The notes under the pieces are model-generated. The model saw only the letters and a program-made list of their open reading frames with translations. It had not been told where the DNA came from and made no database searches. Below are positions 36,759 through 49,804 of a stretch of 64,000 bases of DNA, one piece after another. The stretch is from the NCBI GenBank assembly GCA_028551475.1, contig CM052361.1, forward strand, positions 22,333,491 through 22,397,490. The letters are read 5' to 3'. Made by a program: the position numbers and the translations under genes. Numbering within the stretch: the first letter of the stretch is position 1; each line of letters starts with the position of its first letter. This stretch comes from Casuarina equisetifolia (taxonomy: Eukaryota; Streptophyta; Magnoliopsida; Fagales; Casuarinaceae).

Positions 36759-37693
36759 CTCTCTCTCGTCTCATAGAAGCGCCTGAATTAGTGTTGAGCC
36801 TGTTACTCAGTTCTTTTCTATACCAATAGTTAATGGGGTCTCTAGAGACCGCTAAGCACATGAATAAGAAAATCAGAACAATATGTGAATAATCCAAAAA
36901 CCAACCATTATCCCACTTTTAATGAGAAATCTTTAAGCTTCCGTTTAATCCACCTGGGTTCCGCAGGAAAAGTCTACTTTGCGTCTTGTAAGGATGTTTA
37001 TTCATGGATAAGAATATTTAGAAGGTGAGAATGTATATTGTAAAATAAAACCTTTCCGTAACTGCTCCATAGTCTTCAAGCGAAAAAATCACTTTCTAAC
37101 CTGAAAGAAAGCAACAAATCTTTAGAAAGAAAGTAATTATTACAACTTATACACTTAAACTCACTTATCTAAACCTTACAATTAGAGTCTTACTTAACTT
37201 ACTACTAAACTAATAAGCTAGGTAGCAACATACCTTTCTCTTGTCTTAATCTTTGATTTTTTGGGTAAGTCTTTTCCTCGTTTCTTTAAATCCAATGACT
37301 CATCTACAGCAACGAGAAAAAAATACGAACAATCCAAATTCTGTTGCGTCTATTTTCAGTAAATTCACTGTCCCACATTATTCTCAAAAAAATCTAGACC
37401 ACTGAACTAAAGATATGGTCTATTTTAAGGATTCCATTCGTTTTACTCTGATCTATTTGACGTGTACGGCTAATCAACTTTAGGGTACTTCAAGCGCAGG
37501 TTAGTAAACACACCGTTCCACTTTCCCAAAAGGACACTCTGAACCTCCCGCTCTTTTCTTATTGCTGTGCACTTTCAACTGTTACGAACATTTGATTATT
37601 GTCTTGCTACGTCGTCGTCACTCCATAGGTTTTTATGCAATAAATTATTATATTTCGTATCAATAGTTATTTCATTTGCTTTTTCTCCATCAG
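36759..37693. other. Intergenic, no gene recognised
   Basis: AT-rich sequence with no supported frame or repeat. Its left part (36759-36900) resembles the SDR promoter flank only weakly. Confidence 0.4.
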
Positions 37694-38735
37694 CGTGTGC
37701 GTGCTCCATGACATGGTTAGCGCAAGACAAGTGGCGCACCCCGTGTGTTCAGAGTCTTGCAGTGGCTGCTCACAGAGTGTGCATGCTCCGTGATGCGAGG
37801 AGAGTTAGCAAAAGAGGCGACCCTAGGGTAGCAAAGCACCCAAGGCAAGATGAAAAGCTTGGGGTCGTGCACACCACACGTTTCAAGGATGATGTTGATG
37901 TGGATGCAGAACACCCCAGGCATGAAGGACGCCGGGGGCGTGAGAAAGAGGGCGTGGCAACCCCCTATGCCTTCAAAGTCTTAAAGTGGCTACTCGCAAC
38001 ATGTGCGTGCTCCGTGACACGGTTAGTGCCAAACAAGTGGCACACCCCGTGCGTTCAAAGACTTGCAACGGCTGCTTGTGGCGTGTGCATGCTCCATGAC
38101 GCGAGGAGAGCCAGCGAAAGGGGCAACCCTGAGGCACCCGGCACCTAGGGCATGACGAGGTTAGGAGAAGCAAGGAGAAAGGGAAAAGCTAGTTTACCCT
38201 AGGGGCATTGGAAACTCACGGGGCCATGCAAGGCAATAAGGGGTTTGGGTTGGGAGAGTCTTGGCTGGTGGGAGCCACGAGAACAACAAACACGCACATA
38301 AATTGCCCATGCTGGGCCGACACTAGGAGCAAGAGCAACTAGCAACCAAGTCAAAGTCCCTTGGCATGCTTGCATGAGGCACGCGGCCTTGCACAAGGGA
38401 AGGCAACAAGGCAAGCATGACATGTCTTGCTCGCCATGCCAACCCACACCTTCATAGAGTCGTGTGGCGTGGCTGGCATGCCAAAGGGACATTGGGATGT
38501 ATCCGACAGGGGGGGGACCCCTTGCGGGGGATGGTCGTGGCATGAGCAGCACACTAGCGCTAGCACGGTCAGGGTGATTCGAGTGACTATGCACTGGCAC
38601 TAACAAACGGCAATCGGCAAGAACATGCATTAAGGGTCTTGACATGAGGTGTGCCCCCTACCGCACACCCATGCCGAGGGGGGTCCCCATGTGCCTACCT
38701 AGCACCAACCCTGACTCGACCAACTCGCTTCTTTA
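37694..38735. repeat. GC-rich island with internal tandem repeat
   Basis: This 1-kb island is far richer in G and C than the surrounding DNA. Two copies of a roughly 130-bp unit start near 37695 and 38001 (offset about 306 bp), sharing GTGCGTGCTCC.TGACA and CACCCCGTG.GTTCA. A 193-codon frame (37567-38148) runs through both units, but its protein has no family features and opposite-strand frames are open too, so I treat it as a by-product of GC content. It may be the LTR or body of a decayed retroelement. Confidence 0.5.
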
Positions 38736-40033
38736 AAGAGCTCTTAAGTCTAAACCTTTTTGGACATCAAGAAACATCAATATATTTAAAAAGATTGCAT
38801 GTCTTTTTTTGATAAAATACTTGGAATTTTCAAATGATTTTTTTTTGTAACAAACTTAGGAAAATGAAAAAATTCCAACACCATAAGTCTCATAATTTTT
38901 TGACATGTAATTTAATTTTTATGAATTTCTAAAGCTGTAACCTTGGAAAAATCCTAGAAAATGGAAAATGGTTCAAAATCTAGATCCGCTTGTTTTGGCA
39001 ACTCCATAATGTCTTGTAATGATTTCAGGAAACAAAAAAATGCCATTGGCATGGTGAAAATATGATGTTATTTGAGGACAAAGGATCCTAGGGCTACCCC
39101 TGAATGTAGCATGCGCACTTGCTCGGCACAGCCCTGCGTGCAGCAATGCAAAGTTCCTTAGAAAATCTGGAGCATCTTCAAATTTTTTTTTTTTGGTTCA
39201 ATAAAAAAAAACATATTGGAAGCTAGTAACCATTCCTTTAGATGATATTATGGATTGGGAAAAAAAAACTTATATTAAAATGCTCAATCTTTTGCAAAAG
39301 CTAATCCAAAAAAAGGGTAGATATTTCTTTATATATGAGCTACTCCACAAAGTCACACCTTAGGAATGTGGAAAAACTTAATACTAAGTTTAATATGTCC
39401 ACTTCTCGCAGTGGTCTAACTTGAACCACACTGTGATATCATTTTTATTGTATGGATTTTTCACTTATATTCATAGGAATAGAGACATTTATTTACATTA
39501 AACTACTTTATAAACCAACACCTTAGCGATATAAGACAATTCCACAATAATTTTAACAACTTACACATAGTATCTTTTATCTTATAATTCTCAAGATATT
39601 GTATTCTATTAGAGAACAAAGAACCTTAACAATCTAGAAACGTATTTGAGGTTATTTGACTTACAAACAATGATAAGAATTAAGATTCCATTCACAAACT
39701 ATTATATATACTTCAATCGAGTTAGCCATTAATGCTGCCGTGGGTCGCTATTGATTTCGCAATAATTTAGTGATAAAGCAACTTGTGATTGATAAAGTGT
39801 GTGGCAACCTTGATCAAGATTTAAGACAAAACTTGAACCAATATAATCGCTGTCCCAAGGGTATGTAAAACCAAACTCAATAGAGATAAGCTGAACCAAA
39901 ACGAATTGGTTCAATGGCCTTCTCTCTCCTATGCCTATGAGGTCACCGATGACTCTTAAGATCATCCTGAGAAGCAGCTTCAGAAACGGGCGTTATACAT
40001 AGGAATCCAAGCAGCATAAGGGCCTATACTTTT
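38736..40033. other. Intergenic, no gene recognised
   Basis: Very AT-rich with poly-A and poly-T runs. A 78-codon minus frame (39965-39729) shows no recognisable motif. Confidence 0.35.
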
Positions 40034-40135
40034 GTCCATATGAGGGCCTTGGCTAAATTATTGGCTTTCATAATTGGCACACAGGGGGAGCTTTGAAAAG
40101 GACATGGTGTTCTATCGTAAGCAATGTCAATGTCA
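40034..40135 (-). pseudogene. Fragment of the RNase H-like relic family
   Basis: Contains AGGGCCTTGGCTAAATTATT followed by GGCTTTCATAATTGGCACACAG, matching the copies near 46880, 54930, 55360 and 60870. It is the shortest and most diverged member. Confidence 0.35.
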
Positions 40136-40896
40136 AGTATTAAGGAATTTACTCTATTGTAATGCTCCCTAAATATCTTAAATATTATAGGCTAATTCAT
40201 ATTTTGAGACTTCAAGCTAAACTACGTTGTTTAATTTAGCTTAAAGATTTAAACAAAGATGATGATGTCTTAAAACAAGCCCAGACAAAATCACTCAGGA
40301 TTGTTCTTTCCCTCATTCTGTCATTAGTTCTAGGGTTCTCATGCATTTTGAGGAAAATCTAAACTGAGAGTAGCCATCGATTACTTAAGCACAATTGAGG
40401 AATTTTCTAATGCTTGTTTGATACTCCAACGGGCAGAATTTCAATTTGAAGGTGGCAGTTTCCTTTGGACTTCAATATTGAGAGTTTTTGTGAGTGTTGT
40501 AGCTATCCTGGAAAAGTAAAGCTCCAGATATTTGTTGTGAAGCTACCGTAATAATGTTTGTGTATTCGTGTATCATTGATTTATTGTTGCATGCCTAGCA
40601 TATTAATTAGTTTATTATACTCAAAATAGATTGAGTTTTAAGTAGGTTGATGAATTGACAAACTATGAGTACGGAATTTGGGGAAAATTTTTACACTGTT
40701 TTTGTATTATGAAATTAGTGTGTTCTATGGATGTTTATGAGCCTTAGTAGTGCGTAGGAAGCATATGTTATGTGATATAATATAATATTTAATTGAATTG
40801 GGTAAAATGCCTCTCTAACTAGTTGGTTTGAGGGAAGTGAATGTATGTACCAAGATAAAGCTTGGACCAAACCACTCAATTTGCATGTTCTTATAT
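40136..40896. other. Intergenic, no gene recognised
   Basis: AT-rich, no supported frame or repeat. Confidence 0.4.
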
Positions 40897-41032
40897 CTTT
40901 TGGCTAGGGGACTCTCTTAGCCTAGTGGTAACTAGGTCAGATCCCTAACTAGCGAGTCTACCCAGTCAGGGGTTTGAATCTCCCTCCCCCTCCCCATATG
41001 TGTGAGTATATTAAAAAAAAAGTAAAAAAAAA
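40897..41032 (+). mobile_element. tRNA-derived SINE
   Basis: TTAGCCTAGTGGTAACTAGG at about 40918 fits an RNA polymerase III A box, and GGGGTTTGAATCTCC at about 40970 fits a B box, at the usual spacing. The unit ends in an A-rich tail (about 41011-41029). The sequence lacks tRNA cloverleaf arms, so it is a SINE and not a tRNA gene. No clean target duplication was found. Confidence 0.65.
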
Positions 41033-41227
41033 ATCTCTCTTGGGTACCATCTTTGTTTATATACGCATACTATTACTTGTCTTGAATGCTTAATTTTAAT
41101 CAATATAGGCCATTGCAGTCTATTAACATCTAGACCTAAAACAAAAGACAGAAAATTAACAAGACAACAAACCCAATTCAAACTCCCCCATTTCTTGAGT
41201 TACTTCTAGACCCAACACTTATAGAAA

Positions 41228-41228
<1 letters not shown>

Positions 41229-41258
<30 letters not shown>

Positions 41259-41263
41259 TATAT
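41229..41263. repeat. (TA)n microsatellite 3' of gene F
   Basis: About 35 bp of TA repeat with one C interruption. Confidence 0.85.
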
Positions 41264-41648
41264 TAACAATGACTTAATATTACCACCTAGCACCTTTTTT
41301 ATTATATTATATGCAACTTATAAATGTTAATAATGTAGGAAATAAAATATGAAGGTAACATATATACATATAAAAAATCATAGTGTGTGAGTTGAATTGA
41401 CTTCATAAGACGTAACAATCGTACTCATGCATCAAATGCCTTATTTATAGCACAATCATAAGACTTCATAAAAATCCTACTCATTCATCAAATAGGTTTA
41501 CAAAACTGATAATATTTATAGCAAAGTCATTGTAGAATAATAGTGAAATCAAGCCATTTAAGGTAAATAAACAGATCATTCCCAAAATGACTTATTTAAT
41601 ATAACAATGAAACTGGCATTGTTGGTTTTAACTTCGAGTTACCAATGG

Positions 41649-43662
41649 TTACTTAAAATCCAGGCCATTTACTGTCACCCCTCCATCAACGCAGATAGTT
41701 TGGCCAGTTATATAAGATGCTGCTGGAAGACATAGGAATGCTACTAAGGATGAAACTTCCTTTGGCTCTCCAATGCGTTCCATTGGTGTTCTGGAGATAA
41801 TCGCATTAAATTGGTTTTCATCTCCAAGATACTACATAAAAAAAAAATTGGAAATGGAATAGTCTAGTCAAAAGATTGACTTTAAAAATGAAGAACCAAT
41901 TAATATGAAGAACAAGTATATGAAAACAGTCGTTACAGGATCTGCTAGTGGGGTTTTGATGAACCAAGGTGCGACACAATTTGTCCTTATATTGTCTTTT
42001 GCCCACTCGCATGCCAAGCTTCTTGTTAGTTGATTCATTGCCCCTACATATGCACGAAATATTAAAGAAAGAAACCTCGATAATAACAATAATTGTTACT
42101 ATAACAATACTAACAATGATGTAACAAAAATACCTTTTGTTGCTTCATATATGGATCCCACTTTTAGTGATAGAATACCAGCAACTGAAGATACAAACAC
42201 AATGCTTCCTGTTGATGAAGCTTTTAAAAGAGAATGTGAAAGTTGGCTTAGGTGGTAAGCTGATTCAAAGTTGGTCGCCATAAGAAATGAGAAATCTTCG
42301 GTTGTGAACTCTGTAGTCCTTTTCTTTATGTTTGTTCCCACATTGTTAATCTATAGGTAGAAAATTAGTATAAAAAATGCAGAAAAAAGCTTAGTAGATA
42401 ACAATAAGTCTCCGAGAGTACATAACATATATATATATATATCATGCAATCTAAATTATAATAAATGCAAGACTTACAAGGATGTTGAGTTTCCCTTTAA
42501 AGATAGAGGAGATTGTGATGTTTACTAACTTTTCACGCTCAAATGGTAAAGAAACATCACACACTGAACCAGTGCCTAGGAAGCCCTTCTTTCTCCATTC
42601 ACCTAGGCACTCATTTAGGTCAGATTCATTCCGGGAACATGTATGAACAATTGCCCCTAAACCGGCCAATTCCTCCACAATTGCGTGCCTGATCACAAAA
42701 TAATGTAGGTAAATTTTATGTATAAGGAAAGGCAATTGAAGGATTGTAGAGTTCTACTTAGGATATGCATTGTAGGGTAGAAACCTATTGTATAATCCAT
42801 ATTTCAATAAGTCCTATTCTTTGTGTAACATTTTTGTCCTTGTCGATGGACTTCCGGTCTCCTAAATATTTTTCCATGACAAGGTTCGTTTAATTTTTAC
42901 TTTTTATTTTCCACGATAATGTAACTATTTGTCTTAAGCAATTTTGAATTTAATTTAGTGTCATGTATATATCGAATCCTATTCGATTAAATATTTTTTT
43001 TTATTTTAAAGCTAGTAAAAATATTATTATTATGTATTAAGTAAAAAATAAAAGATAGTTCTTTAATTATTTCACGCCTCTTTGCTCAAGTATTTCTAGT
43101 CTATATTTGTCTTTCCACTTATTGTTTCTTATTTTTTTCATCAAATAAATCTTAAATTCATAAAAAGGACTAGAATATTTGCAATCTGTCCAACCTTTGT
43201 ACAAAAACAAACAACCTGATTTCTAGTTTATTTGATTAATAATATTCTCAATAATGCCCCTTGCTGCACGAGGTTGACATAAAGTACGAAATGCACTAGC
43301 ATAAAATTAAACTTTATTCTTGTTGAGAAATTGAGATGCTCTTATACGATGTGAAAATGGCATATTAGTTATATTCGATACTATTTATAGATAGTGTATT
43401 TCATCAAAGATAGATGTAGAACATGTTATCTTTTAAATAAATAAAGTCATTTTCATATTTGAATGTACATTTAAATATATATTATTCATTTTGAATTTTA
43501 TGTAGTGATTAGAAATAGAAAAAAAAAAGTGTGCAAATGACGCTCTTTCCAAATCGTACAAGACAAGATATGTTCTCTCTTAGAAAAACAAAAGTTAAAA
43601 TTGTTTTGTAAAACATATCCAGTCTTCCAAAATTAAATATCCAAAAGAAAAAATTAAGAGAG

Positions 43663-43715
<53 letters not shown>

Positions 43716-44804
43716 TCATAAAAATAAGTATGCTCCGGATGTTTAAAATAAGTAATTAAATTTTTTTCATCTCATTTTTTATTTTAATCATGAAGTGCCT
43801 TTTTAAAACTAATTAAGTCTAACTTTTAGCTAATGCTAATATTTACATAAAACACACAACGAAATTAGTATAATGTATGAAAATAGTATATCACGATAGT
43901 AGGAATACCAAGCCTACAATGTAAAAGGTCTCTACAATGTAAAAGAAAAAAAAAATACTATATCCATTTGAAGAATAGGTACATTCCAAAAGAAAATCAA
44001 GAGTTAGACTTGATTTGACTAGTTTCTTCATTAGTTAATCTACTAGAAGGCCTAAATGCTTATATTAAAACACTAATTCAAGAATTAGAGGATTATTTTC
44101 TTGTTTATGTTTTGCTATAATGTTTGACGCTTTAAGTGTGAGATTTTTATCTTATACACATGTCCTTACCTACCGAGTAATATTGAGCTCAAGGTCATAA
44201 GTGATAGAATAGATTCAACTTAGGTTATGATGCTAGATTGAAAAATCTAAAAGTCCGACACAAGTATAGCTTAAAAATTAAATAGACACTATCTTTATTT
44301 AAACTTCACTACAAAGGATCATCTTTTTGGTGTGAAACTCTCATCCTACACACAATACACCTTACTAACTTCTAACATGAGTTGATTTGACAATAAAGAA
44401 CACACAGTTCAAGTAGTTCATTGAAAACGAATCAAACTCAGGTGTATCACAGATTCTTGTAATTAATAAAGATTATCTTACAGGATAGTCTGCACCCTAA
44501 CATGATTTTTATTACTCGACTTGAGATCTGTTAGATGTGAGAGAACTTTGAAGGCATATTTAATTTCGAGGGTGTGAATTTGTAATACAACCGTACCAAT
44601 GCCCACCTCTTTTTTCGCTCAAGTATTTTCATAGCTGTAAGGACTCGTAAAACATGGTCGACTACTGATTTCTATACATCAACAAACAATCATTTTTTAA
44701 GATAAGGAAAGAGAACGAACCCTATCCCTTTTGTTCCGCCTGTGACAATAGCTGTCATTCCTTGAAGACTCCATCTGCTTTCTCCGGTAGCCATGTTTGC
44801 TTGA

Positions 44805-44809
<5 letters not shown>
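41649..44809 (-). CDS. Tropinone reductase-like SDR copy F, intact, 268 aa
   Basis: Exons 44809-44721, 42688-42478, 42350-42134, 42043-41937 and 41831-41649, all GT-AG. It starts [18 protein letters not shown] and ends TVNGLDFK. Motifs: TGGTKGIG (23-30), CSRNE (R49), INNVGTN, N127, S155 in SSVAG, Y168/K172 in YEATK. The residue after the catalytic Tyr is Glu here and in G and H, while B-E have Gly. The pocket segment is [13 protein letters not shown] and the C-terminal part has [13 protein letters not shown]. Exon 2 has [10 protein letters not shown] where G has [10 protein letters not shown]. It is the type member of the third subfamily. The promoter has a TATTTAA box, and a GA-repeat leader runs up to the ATG. 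Substrate unknown. Confidence 0.88.
43657..43713. repeat. (GA)n microsatellite in intron 1 of F
   Basis: About 57 bp of GA repeat. G has GT/GA at 53284-53327 and H a shorter GA tract at 59311-59341 in the corresponding intron. Confidence 0.9.

Positions 44810-44848
<39 letters not shown>
44810..44848 (-). repeat. (GA)n tract in the 5' leader of F
   Basis: Thirty-nine bases of CT on the plus strand, GA in the transcript, directly adjoining the start codon (GAGAGAGATGG). Confidence 0.9.
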
Positions 44849-44853
<5 letters not shown>

Positions 44854-44878
44854 ACGCATCCGCCTCTGTCTGTCGTTC

Positions 44879-44885
44879 TTAAATA
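44879..44885 (-). promoter_or_regulatory. TATA-type box of gene F
   Basis: Minus-strand GCTATTTAAGAACG about 70 bp upstream of the ATG. The same box, followed by AACGACAGAC, is present before G and H. Confidence 0.55.
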
Positions 44886-44999
44886 GCAAGAGTGGTTCTG
44901 AGTCTTCTACAGGCCAAAATCAAAGAGATGGGAAAAGACTGAACAAATTGTCTTTTCCATCCCAGTTAATTTAATAATATGAAGACTAATGTGCGACAG

Positions 45000-45480
45000 C
45001 TCTTGATCTTTAATGAAATACTGAATTTAAATTCTTATAACTGAATCGGTGAACAATGCTCTTCATAGTGTATCGACACATTTAGTAAGTGTATCTGGTA
45101 AAAATAATAAGTACTGGGGACACTTCAAATTTTCAAAAAATGAAGTCTCATATGGTTTTTTGAGAGAAAACCTCTCAAGTTGAAAGGTTTAAAAATAAGC
45201 TTTTAAGTTATGTATTTGTTGTAGCACTAAAAACTTGTATAACACTAATAATCAAGCTTAGATTATTGAAAAAGTATTACAAAACTAAGGTTGATAATAT
45301 TCTTACACTTCTTTTTTTATTCAGAAGACTAAAGTTATAAAGTTCTAAATCAACTAGTAGAGAATTAACCCAATGGTGTTTAGACTTATTATGAATACCG
45401 AACCACATCAATATTATTGTGGATTTGTATATGTTTGTTTTCGATCCTACTGTTATTATAAATTGTATGAATTCCAAACA
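45000..45480. repeat. Far-upstream repeat of F, copy at 60.4-60.8 kb
   Basis: Shares CATATGGTT, CTTCTCAAGTTGAAAG-like sequence, AACTAAGGTTGATAAT and GATCCTACTGTTATTATAAA with 60360-60780 upstream of H. F and H therefore duplicated with more 5' flank than the promoter alone. Confidence 0.75.
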
Positions 45481-46763
45481 TAAAGCTTATTAAAAGTAAG
45501 CCTTTTAGCTGTTCTATAATCCATCTTTCTCGTTGCTTTCCATATAATAAATCAATAGCACTAATCCGAAAGAGGAACAATCCAAATCATGTTAGGTGTA
45601 AAGTCAATTGAGTGTCCCATATGATGATTCTCCAAGAAATTTCAAAGCAGTCAACAAAAGACACCGTCTCTTATAGGGATAAAATTCATTCATCTCTCCG
45701 CGGGCTTTGCTCCACGACCTGTCATGACCTATATTTTCCAAACATGATAACACAATAATAAGTATTTTTTCTTTTTTGTAAAATGTCAGGTGTTATATAT
45801 CATTAAATGAAATAAAAAATTATTTAATTATTATATCATCATTCAAGTTTAAAAAACTACAAAAACTTATAATAGTTTATAAGTTGGGAGCCTCTGGTTC
45901 ATGAAACTTGCTTTTCATATTTTTCTTGATTTTTGCAATAATAGGTGAGTTGTCTAACTTTTTATCATTGAATATTATAATATATATTATGAATATGTGA
46001 GTTTATTCATCAAAAAATAAGAGAATTTAAAAGTTTAGAGACATACCCCAACATAAAAATTTATCTAAAAGAAAATCAAAATTAAAATTCTCTAGTTATG
46101 ATATAATAAAATATTCACCTAAAAAAAATTAATATTCTTAAATAAAGAGGCTCTATCATTTATTAATTTTCTAATTTTAACTAATAAAATTGGTATCTCA
46201 ACAATTTTATTTTGAAAATGTCTATACTTCTTTTAGATTGTATATAAAAGACATATTAAGAAAAAAAGTTTAAAAAGTTTTATAATCAAATCATTTCTTT
46301 TAGTGGCTTTAATCATCCACTAAAATTTAAAATTGTAATTGCTGATGATCCTAGGAAGGTTTTGTTATAAAATAATACTTCACAATGAAAACATAGGTGT
46401 GACCTACTTTCTACTTGATAACCACAAAAATTGTAATACATGTTAATAGAAGAGAGCCATTGGAATATCACTTATGTAGTAGGAAGTCTATCCATATATA
46501 TGAGTTATTTAATAAAGTTGTATTTGTTGATTTCATTTTATTATATTAGGTCATATCATTCAGGCTTAAAATTAACTTAGTGCAATTCTTTGTATGTCTG
46601 TTTACAACTACAATAAGTGTGAAAAGCATAGATATAAGAATATCATAATTTGAAAAAACCTCTTCAACTTTATGTCATATTTTTTCTTTTATATATCTTT
46701 TAATTAATTTTTTCTCCTTATATTCTTCTTTTCTCAATTCTTCATGATATTAAAAACAAAAAA
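45481..46763. other. AT-rich spacer, no gene
   Basis: No frame with motif support. This stretch has no counterpart in the matching position upstream of H, so it is an insertion there or a deletion in H. Confidence 0.4.
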
Positions 46764-47010
46764 TGAAGACAAATTGCCAAATTTGTTCGATGGCCTTTAG
46801 TTTCTCGTACCCTTGTTCCACTCGGTAATGATTTTTACGACACCTTGAAAAAGGTGGAGTCAACAAACACAAGTTTTCCGCCCCGGCTAAATTATTAGCT
46901 TCCTTCATTGGATCACAGGCGGGATTCTGGTGTTCCATCGAGTGGTCGCTTTTCATTCTTAAAGTCACCCTATTAGCTTGGCGGTTTCCGAGAGTATCAT
47001 TACACCAAGT
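46764..47010 (-). pseudogene. RNase H-like relic, upstream of F
   Basis: The minus strand reads LRMKSDHSMEHQNPACDPMK, then EANNLAGA and PPFSRCRKNHYRVEQG. Compared with its sisters the pattern ESD...NP.CDLI.EA..LA...FSECRKI.TD.N resembles an RNase H (RVT_3-type) fold end, but it is short and decayed. Sister copies lie at 54815-55080, 55250-55520, 55590-55815, 60780-61015 and 61130-61330. Confidence 0.4.
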
Positions 47011-47475
47011 GTTAAACCATTGTTGTTTTCTGCTAAGTTCAAATCAAGTATTCAAGCAGACGTGAACCTGTAGGTAGTTAGCATGCTTTACTTGAAGGGT
47101 TTAGATGCCAAAAGCTTGACTCAAGTATTAAATCACGACAGCTCAGAATGTTTTTTTTTCTGCAAATTTCAAATCATATATTCAAGCAGGCGTGAACGGG
47201 TAGGTAGTTAGCGTGCTTGTGAACACGAAAGGCTGCAGCCTTTTCTCTTTCTTCATGTACATTCATCGGGAATACAGGAGTGGATAAGAGAAATGAATAA
47301 AAGAAATGATTATGCTGGTAATTTGGACTTTAAAGGTAATAAAGGTGGGCGGAGCTAAATTTAGTGATTAAATTATGCTTGTTGCCTCGAAGACGTCGTT
47401 CTTGCTAGTATTTTTCAATTAGCTTATGACTTCCTTTTAAGTAGTGATTTATGTAGTTGGAAATGTAGCCAATGA
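47011..47475. repeat. Duplicated stretch shared with about 62.02-62.26 kb
   Basis: Contains TTCAAATCA.ATATTCAAGCA, CGTAGGTAGTTAG-like sequence and AGACGTCGTTC.TGCTAGTAT, all also found at 62030-62262. Homology breaks near 47425, just before the LINE target site. Confidence 0.7.
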
Positions 47476-49343
47476 GGCTTATCCTCATTTACCTTCAGTG
47501 GTTAGTTATAATCAAACAGCTTTCATTAAAGGGTGACAAATTTCAGAGAATATTATGCTTTGCTAGGAACTTTTGCATAACTATCACAAGGGAGACAAAG
47601 GTAAATGTGTGGCCATAAAAATTAATCTTATAAAAGCATATGACATGGTCAAATGGGATGCAGTATTGGGAGTTTTGAAAGCCATTAAAACCACCCAGTA
47701 CTTAGTTGATCTTATAAGTGAGTGCATTACAACTATAAGATTTTCAATCAATTTCAATGGAGAACATACAAGTTACTTTAAAGGTACTAATGGATTGTGA
47801 CAAGGTAATCCTTTATCTCCATATTTATTTGTATTGGTTATGGAGATACTCAACAGAATCATTATTTCAAAGACCTCTACAGCGGTGTTTAAATTTCATT
47901 GATGTTGCAAATCGAAAAAAATCACTCATTTATGTTTTGTTGATGATTTATTTCTCTTCTCTCATGGTGATGTGAACTCAGTCATATGTTTTATAGAAGC
48001 TTTGGAAGAATTTTCTGATCTTACAGGCTTAAAGTATATCCCAAGTAAACGTCGAATTTTTTTTTTTGGGTTATTAGAGCAAGAACAACTTCTTATACTT
48101 GACCATACTCCTTTCCCAAAGGGTTCACTCCCTAGTAGATATCTTGGAGTTCCTCTTATCACAAAAAGACTAACTCAAGTTGATTGTAAAGGTCTAATGG
48201 ATAAAATATTTGGAAGAATAGAAGGTTAGGAAATAAAACATCTAAGCTATGTAAGAAGATTACAATTGGTGAAATCTGTCCTTATTTCTATTTGCACATT
48301 TTGGATGCAAATCTTCTTATTGCCAAAGCAGACTATTTATGAGATTGAAAAAAAGATAAGAAAATTCTTATGGGCAGGTAATATAGATATGCATCGTCCT
48401 CACAAATTAGCTTGGCAAACTATTTGTTCTCCAAAGAAGGAAAGGGGATTAGGTTTACTGAACCTCAAAATTTGGAATAAAGTCCTTTTAGGACGTATGC
48501 TTTGGAATCTCATTAATCTCCCATAAGGCTCATTATGGAGTAAATGGATTCACAATACAAAGTGTAAAAAAACCTTAGTAATGCAGTTGGACATAAAAGG
48601 TACCATGGCTTGGAGTTGGCAAGGTCTCCTTAAGTTAAGGCCCACACTTACCTTTGTTGTCTCGAGTCCTACATATTGTTGGCAAAAGATTTATAATGAT
48701 CTTCGGCAAGTTGGAGAAACGGTGGATTGGTATAATTTAATTTGGACATATGGCATTAGCAAACATAATTTCATTGGATGACTTGTTTGTAGGGACAGAC
48801 TTTCTACAGCAACAGAAATTGTGCGATGGCTTCCTCTGGTAAACATATATTGTGATTTTTGTCAATCTCATTTAGAAAATAGAAGTCATTTCTTTTTTGA
48901 ATGTGCATGGACAAGGATGATTTGAAAAAGTATTCTTGCTCAAAATGGAATCCAACGTGACATTGGAGGATGGAATGAAAAACTACAATGGATGATCAAA
49001 GCAATAAAAGGAAGGGATTTAGCTACCAAACTTCTCAAGATATCTTTCTTAGCTTGTATTTATTGTATATGGGTTAAACGAAATAGAAGATGTTTTCAAG
49101 GGACAACAATGGATATCTCTATTCTCTTAGCGAAAATAAAGAAGATAGTATGAGGGAGAGCTTCTTTGTTTAGAAATATAAAATCTTTTAAATGCAATAT
49201 TATTTTGAGTGAGATTTGCAGGCTTCCAACTTCCAACTTCCATCTTCCATCTTTTTATAGATATGGTAACTTTTGTAATACTGGGGTATGCTCCTGTGCT
49301 TTTGTACTTTAATATGTATTAATACAATTTACATTTTCACAAA
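47476..49343 (+). mobile_element. LINE, 5'-truncated, reverse transcriptase and zf-RVT relic
   Basis: Fragments of a non-LTR reverse transcriptase run in order across three frames: NQTAFIKG and QISENI; INLIKAYDMVKWD (the K-AYD core motif); QGNPLSPYLFVLVMEILNRI; then FVDDL, the catalytic-aspartate region (near 47935-47955), YLGVPLITKRL, and a C-terminal zinc-binding reverse transcriptase region with LVCRDRLST, CDFCQSHLENRSHFFFECAW. Several frameshifts and stops inactivate it. It ends in a 3' UTR and short A run. Flanking 15-bp repeats, AAATGTAGCCAATGA (47461-47475) and AAATGTGGCCAATGA (49344-49358), mark the insertion. The missing N-terminal half shows 5' truncation. The window holds three shorter copies of the same family. 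Confidence 0.85.
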
Positions 49344-49358
49344 AAATGTGGCCAATGA

Positions 49359-49804
49359 TTTCAATGTAAATCCATATTGCTTTCAAAATGCTAAATTGAT
49401 AATCTTATTTCCTTTTAAGGGAATATGCAAATGTCAAATGAAAGATGATCTCACTAATATGTGGAAGGATTTGTGAGTGATAGGAATGGTAAAGATACTA
49501 TAACTTAATGATTAATTTACAAATAAAAGAATATTTAGTTAGTTAGAAATAGCAAGATATAAACATTTAGGACTATGGTTATCTTTCCTTTACTATTATT
49601 TCTCTTTCTATGTTTTTCCTTAATTATATTTGTTTTGATTAAATTCTTTTTTATATTTTGTAATGCCTATTTAATGGCTATAACTTTCAAAGAAAAAGAT
49701 AGAAAAGAAGTTAACCAAACAATTTAATTTATATTTTTGTTTCTTTGTTCTCTCAGTAAAACAAGAGATTATGACAGATACCACTATAAACAACCATGTT
49801 TGTA
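49359..49804. other. Intergenic, no gene recognised
   Basis: AT-rich sequence to the right of the LINE, with no counterpart near 62.26 kb. Nothing supportable is seen. Confidence 0.4.

Noticed and set aside
37567-38148. 193-codon plus-strand ORF, the longest in the window
   Set aside because: It runs through a GC-rich tandem repeat, opposite-strand frames are also open, and the protein has no domain-like pattern; probably a composition effect.
40918-40985. tRNA gene suggested by A and B boxes
   Set aside because: No acceptor or anticodon stem can be formed and an A-rich tail follows, so it is a SINE.
43657-43713. Regularly spaced repeats as a possible CRISPR-like array
   Set aside because: Simple dinucleotide repeat without spacers, in a plant intron.
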